A stretch of DNA of 64,000 nt from Clostridia bacterium. GTDB taxonomy: Bacteria > Bacillota > Clostridia > Oscillospirales > Acutalibacteraceae. Numbering within the stretch: the first letter of the stretch is position 1; every line of letters starts with the position of its first letter. Shown piece by piece: positions 60,909-64,000 of the stretch. The notes beneath the pieces were generated by a model. That model made no database searches. It was not told the DNA's origin and worked only from the letters and a program-made list of their open reading frames with translations. The stretch lies in contig JAFRUO010000002.1 of the NCBI GenBank assembly GCA_017438845.1, positions 26,286 through 90,285 on the forward strand, read 5' to 3'. The position numbers were made by a program, and so were the translations under genes.

Positions 60909-62921
60909 GTGGATAAAATCATATGGCTTGCTCCCTGCTTTGCCGTGCTTGCGCTGGTGTTCGCCTTTTGCAAAATCGCAATTGTTTCAAAGGCGGATGC
61001 AGGTAACGACAGAATGAAGGAAATTGCCGGCAATATCGCAGACGGCGCAAAGGCGTTTCTGTTTTCCGAGTACAAAATCCTTGCCGTATTCGTAGCTGTG
61101 CTGTTTGTGCTTATCGGCCTGTTTATAAGCTGGAAAACCTCGGTGTGCTTCGTTATCGGCGCGCTGTTTTCGGTGTGTGCAGGCTACCTCGGCATGAACG
61201 TTGCGACAAAGGCAAACGTCCGCACTGCAAACGCCGCGCGTACCGGCGGTATGAACAAGGCTCTTTCAATCGCCTTTTCGGGCGGCTCGGTAATGGGTAT
61301 GTGCGTCGTAGGCCTCGGACTTTTAGGCTGTGCGCTTATCTATATCTTTACAAAGGATGTTGAAATCCTTACGGGCTTTTCGCTCGGCGCTTCGTCAATC
61401 GCTCTTTTCGCAAGAGTGGGCGGAGGCATTTACACCAAGGCGGCTGACGTCGGCGCAGACCTTGTAGGCAAGGTTGAGGCAGGCATTCCCGAGGACGACC
61501 CGAGAAACCCCGCCGTTATTGCGGACAACGTCGGCGACAACGTAGGCGACGTTGCCGGTATGGGCGCAGACCTCTTTGAAAGCTATGTCGGCGCTCTTGT
61601 TTCTGCGCTTACTCTCGGCGTTGCGGTCAAGGGAGCCTTCGACGGCGCAGGGGCGATTTATCCTCTCGTGCTTGCGGCTTGCGGTATTTTTTCGTCAATT
61701 ATTGCGACCTTCTTTGTAAGAGGAGGGGACAACTCAAATCCGCACACTGCTCTTAAAATCGGCTCATACGTTTCCGCCGCGCTTGTGGCAGTGGCTTCGT
61801 TTGTGCTCGGCAAATTATTCTTCGGCTCCTTCTCACAGGCAATTGCAATCGTGGCAGGGCTTATTGTAGGACTGCTGATAGGTATTGTCACGGAAATATA
61901 CACCTCGGGTGATTACAGGTACGTTAAACGAATTGCAAAGCAGTCGGAAACCGGCGCCGCAACCACTATTATCAGCGGTATGGCTGTCGGTATGCGCTCT
62001 ACGGTAATACCGATTGTGCTTATCGGCATAGGCATTTTTGTTTCGTATAAGGTTTGCGGACTTTTCGGAATCGCACTTGCGGCGGTGGGAATGCTTTCCA
62101 CCACGGGTATAACCGTTGCGGTTGACGCATACGGACCGATAGCCGACAACGCAGGCGGTATTGCGGAAATGAGCGGTCTTGACGAGTCGGTAAGAAAAAT
62201 CACCGACAAGCTTGACGCAGTCGGAAACACCACGGCGGCAATGGGTAAGGGCTTTGCAATCGGCTCTGCGGCTCTGACGGCGCTGGCTCTGTTCTTCAGC
62301 TACGCTCAGGCGGTAGGAATTAACTTTAACGAAGCAAGCGGCGAGGGCGGACTGAGCATACTCAATTACCGTGTTACTATCGGCTTGCTTGTAGGCGGTA
62401 TGCTTCCGTTTATCTTCTCAGCCCTTACTATGGACTCCGTTTCCAAGGCGGCTAACAAGATGATTGAAGAGGTACGCCGTCAGTTTAAGAGCATACCCGG
62501 CATTATGGAGGGTACGGGCAAGCCCGACTACAAATCATGCGTTTCAATTTCAACGGTAGCGGCGCTCAAGGAAATGCTTGTTCCCGGCATTATGGCGGTT
62601 GTGGTACCGCTTGCAATGGGCATAGTGTTAGGACCTCAGGCGCTCGGCGGAATGCTTGCAGGCGCGCTTGTAACGGGCGTTTTGCTTGCGATATTTATGT
62701 CAAACGCAGGCGGCGCATGGGACAACGCAAAGAAGTACATAGAGGACGGCAACAACGGCGGCAAGGGCTCTGAGGCTCATAAGGCGGCGGTTGTAGGCGA
62801 CACGGTCGGCGACCCGTGCAAGGACACCTCCGGCCCGTCAATCAATATCCTTATCAAGCTGATGACGGTTGTGTCGCTCGTGTTCGCACCGATTTTCCTT
62901 AAATTCGGCGGTTTACTGTAA
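60909..62921 (+). CDS. hppA: Membrane ion-translocating pyrophosphatase, K+-dependent type
   Basis: 670 residues from GTG 60909 (AGGAGAG upstream). About 16 membrane segments. The PPi site is [20 protein letters not shown] with [20 protein letters not shown], plus [15 protein letters not shown] and [16 protein letters not shown]. The position that distinguishes K+-dependent from independent enzymes reads [16 protein letters not shown] (Ala, not Lys), which predicts K+ dependence. Whether it pumps H+ or Na+ cannot be settled here. Conserves energy from biosynthetic pyrophosphate. Confidence 0.95.
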   Translation: MDKIIWLAPCFAVLALVFAFCKIAIVSKADAGNDRMKEIAGNIADGAKAFLFSEYKILAVFVAVLFVLIGLFISWKTSVCFVIGALFSVCAGYLGMNVATKANVRTANAARTGGMNKALSIAFSGGSVMGMCVVGLGLLGCALIYIFTKDVEILTGFSLGASSIALFARVGGGIYTKAADVGADLVGKVEAGIPEDDPRNPAVIADNVGDNVGDVAGMGADLFESYVGALVSALTLGVAVKGAFDGAGAIYPLVLAACGIFSSIIATFFVRGGDNSNPHTALKIGSYVSAALVAVASFVLGKLFFGSFSQAIAIVAGLIVGLLIGIVTEIYTSGDYRYVKRIAKQSETGAATTIISGMAVGMRSTVIPIVLIGIGIFVSYKVCGLFGIALAAVGMLSTTGITVAVDAYGPIADNAGGIAEMSGLDESVRKITDKLDAVGNTTAAMGKGFAIGSAALTALALFFSYAQAVGINFNEASGEGGLSILNYRVTIGLLVGGMLPFIFSALTMDSVSKAANKMIEEVRRQFKSIPGIMEGTGKPDYKSCVSISTVAALKEMLVPGIMAVVVPLAMGIVLGPQALGGMLAGALVTGVLLAIFMSNAGGAWDNAKKYIEDGNNGGKGSEAHKAAVVGDTVGDPCKDTSGPSINILIKLMTVVSLVFAPIFLKFGGLL

Positions 62922-62926
62922 GAAAT

Positions 62927-62956
62927 AAGGCGGTCTTTTACGGACCGCCTTTAATT
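62927..62956 (+). terminator. Terminator of hppA
   Basis: Stem AAGGCGGTC / GACCGCCTT with a 7-nt loop, then TAATTAT. Confidence 0.8.
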
Positions 62957-62977
62957 ATGCTTAAAGCGTATTTCAGG

Positions 62978-63006
62978 TTGACATTTTTGCAAAAAAATGC
63001 TATTAT
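62978..63006 (+). promoter_or_regulatory. Promoter of tRNA-Leu
   Basis: TTGACA (62978-62983), 17-nt spacer, TATTAT (63001-63006). Confidence 0.82.
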
Positions 63007-63029
63007 ATCAATTACGCAATTTAATACTC

Positions 63030-63115
63030 GCAGGAGTGGCGGAATGGCAGACGCGCTAGATTCAGGTTCTAGTGGCAGCAATGCTGTGTGGGTTCAAGTC
63101 CCATCTCCTGCACCA
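63030..63115 (+). tRNA. tRNA-Leu (CAG)
   Basis: 86 nt with encoded CCA and a long variable arm (TGGCAGCAATGCTGTG). Acceptor GCAGGAG / CTCCTGC; anticodon stem CTAGA / TCTAG around TTCAGGT. Confidence 0.95.
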
Positions 63116-63116
63116 A

Positions 63117-63152
63117 GAGAAAACGACTTGGTATCGACCAAGTCGTTTTCTC
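63117..63152 (+). terminator. tRNA-Leu terminator and cap of hairpin tree B
   Basis: Perfect 16-bp stem GAGAAAACGACTTGGT / ACCAAGTCGTTTTCTC with an ATCG loop. It begins 1 nt after the tRNA CCA and ends 1 nt before the first rung of the tree. The T-rich part is inside the stem, so it is an unusual terminator. Confidence 0.7.
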
Positions 63153-63153
63153 A

Positions 63154-63326
63154 ATGATGTTTGCCTGCGGCAAATGATGTTGCTTGCGCAGTGATGTCGC
63201 TGCGCTTATGATGTGTGCCTAACGGCACATTTTTTATTGCAAACATCACATCATTGTTTGCGAAGCGAACAACATCATTTTCGAGCAAAGCGAGAATACA
63301 TCATTTCGGCTTTGCCGATACATCAT
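63154..63326 (+). mobile_element. Hairpin tree B upstream of four-helix gene B
   Basis: Four rungs ATGATGT (63154, 63174, 63208; GTGATGT at 63191) are followed by four inverted rungs ACATCAT (63248, 63272, 63298, 63320). Gaps hold mini-hairpins: TTGCC-TGC-GGCAA, TGC-TTGC-GCA, a weak CGCTGCG, GTTTGC-GAA-GCGAAC, CGAGC-AAA-GCGAG, TCGGC-TTT-GCCGA; GTGCC-TAAC-GGCAC is apical. Same plan as tree A with a different rung sequence. Non-coding; a promoter starts at its last base. Confidence 0.8.
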
Positions 63327-63354
63327 TGAAATATAACATCTGCTATGATACAAT
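63326..63354 (+). promoter_or_regulatory. Promoter of four-helix gene B
   Basis: TTGAAA (63326-63331), 17-nt spacer, TACAAT (63349-63354) with TGA before it (extended -10). It begins where the tree ends, so the tree is not in this transcript. Confidence 0.75.
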
Positions 63355-63378
63355 AGTCTTTGTCAGGAGTGAGATTAT

Positions 63379-63729
63379 ATGAAAGAAAACAAATTAGCCG
63401 ATATGTCTATTGATTTTTCGGTTCAGATTATAAATCTTGTTAAAGAACTAAAAAAGAAACACGAAACCGTCATATCTAATCAAATCGGCAGAAGCGGTAC
63501 ATCAATCGGAGCAAACATTCACGAAGCCAATTACGCTCAAGGCAAAAAAGACTTCATTTCAAAACTTGAAATTGCGTTAAAAGAAGCAAATGAAACAGGC
63601 TATTGGTTACAATTACTGTATCGCACTGAATACATTGATGAATCAACCTATAAGTCGTTAAGTGAACAGTGCGCTTCAATTCGTGTTATGTTAATAGCCT
63701 CCTGCAAAACCGCTAAAAGTAATAAGTGA
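63379..63729 (+). CDS. Four-helix-bundle protein (S23/bAvd type), copy B
   Basis: 116 residues. MKENKLADMSIDFSVQIINL, SGTSIGANIHEANYAQGKKD and IALKEANETGYWLQLLYRTE parallel copy A. The site AGGAGTGAG precedes ATG. AT-rich compared with the housekeeping genes. Preceded by hairpin tree B and followed by its own terminator, so tree, promoter, gene and terminator form a compact unit beside tRNA-Leu. Confidence 0.9.
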   Translation: MKENKLADMSIDFSVQIINLVKELKKKHETVISNQIGRSGTSIGANIHEANYAQGKKDFISKLEIALKEANETGYWLQLLYRTEYIDESTYKSLSEQCASIRVMLIASCKTAKSNK

Positions 63730-63738
63730 TACAACGAA

Positions 63739-63764
63739 AATCCCTTGATTTCAAGGGGTTTTTG
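63739..63764 (+). terminator. Terminator of four-helix gene B
   Basis: Stem AATCCCTTGA / TCAAGGGGTT with a 2-nt loop and one G-U type pair, then TTTTG. Confidence 0.85.
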
Positions 63765-63782
63765 CATTATAGGAAGAAAAGT

Positions 63783-63826
63783 AAAAGGGCAATTTGGCTA
63801 AAAACAGCCATTTTGCCCCTCTTTTG
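63783..63826. repeat. Long imperfect hairpin downstream of gene B
   Basis: AAAAGGGCAA..TTTGGCT pairs with AGCCATTTTGCCC..TTTT around AAAAAC. Together with the next stem-loop this is all I see in 63765-64000; no ORF is supported there. Confidence 0.5.
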
Positions 63827-63914
63827 TAAACTCCGTGAAAATCAATAAACAAAAGGGCACTGTTCACAAGGATGAATAGGTTTTGGCTTTGTCCTTTTGT
63901 CCCTAAAGCAATTA

Positions 63915-63950
63915 AAAATCCCCGTAATACGTCAGTATTGCGGGGATTTT
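63915..63950. terminator. Strong bidirectional terminator near the window end
   Basis: Stem AAAATCCCCGTAATAC / GTATTGCGGGGATTTT with a GTCA-type loop; probably terminates a gene reaching in from beyond the window. Confidence 0.75.
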
Positions 63951-64000
63951 GTAATCACTTTATGAACTAAAACTACTTTGCCAAAACTGCTTTGCACCCA

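Noticed and set aside
63030..63152. Phage or ICE attachment at tRNA-Leu
   Set aside because: No integrase and no repeated tRNA 3' end downstream within the window; the element there is explained better by the hairpin-tree unit.
63154..63326. CRISPR array
   Set aside because: Repeats are only 7 nt, they invert half way, and the intervening sequences are self-complementary hairpins rather than unique spacers; no cas genes.

Overview
The window is bacterial chromosome of a low-to-moderate GC, Gram-positive type anaerobe, most likely an uncultured gut member of the Clostridia (Oscillospiraceae/Ruminococcaceae type). The grounds are the gene orders infC-rpmI-rplT, dprA-topA-trmFO, rnc-(radical SAM)-smc-ftsY, nadD-yqeK-rsfS and rplU-prp-rpmA; an L27 with an N-terminal extension next to its Prp protease; an Elp3-like radical SAM gene between rnc and smc; SLH, LPXTG-like and dockerin cell-surface proteins; and a membrane pyrophosphatase. 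Clear sigma-A type promoters and intrinsic terminators separate the units. No prophage, integrase, transposase or CRISPR array was found.

Layout. 1-2622: end of an M28 peptidase, a lipoprotein, a YdcF protein. 2626-4184: infC-rpmI-rplT with an attenuated leader, a probable AUC start for infC, and a duplicated RNA structure between rpmI and rplT. 4190-22180: a long co-directional housekeeping run (TrmH-type methyltransferase, dprA, topA, trmFO, a frameshifted plsX, rnc, radical SAM, smc, ftsY, rdgB, yhbY, nadD, yqeK, rsfS, leuS). 22192-25662: a small peptide, an esterase lipoprotein and an SLH protein bracketed by dispersed repeats. 25663-32600: UPF0210/ACT pair, PHP phosphatase, ispE, an EamA transporter, serC-serA. 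32736-38668: a surface protein, a MacB/FtsX-like exporter, a cyclophilin. 38719-42530: deaminase, nucleoside phosphorylase, MtnA (nucleoside-remnant salvage) and a membrane protein. 42539-45793: rplU-prp-rpmA, an RNA methyltransferase, a lipid kinase. 45858-50228: an Rrf2 regulator divergent from cysteine desulfurase, IscU, a MetY-type sulfhydrylase and cysK (Fe-S and sulfur assimilation). 50251-64000: a more mosaic part with three tRNA genes, nrdR, secG, a dockerin LRR protein, a toxin/immunity remnant, MFS/SDR genes, hppA, and the most unusual feature of the window.

That feature is a repeated, precisely organised hairpin tree. Two loci (55238-55408 and 63154-63326) each carry four 7-nt rungs followed by their four inverted complements, with one mini-hairpin in every gap and an apical hairpin. 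The rung sequence differs between the loci (ATGAAAT/ATTTCAT versus ATGATGT/ACATCAT), yet complementarity is kept. Each tree directly precedes a gene for a four-helix-bundle protein of the S23/bAvd type, and each is capped at the other end by a long stem-loop. A third, shortened tree without the protein gene lies at 50283-50382 behind an almost identical cap. This looks like an undescribed element family with full and protein-less forms. Its function is unknown.
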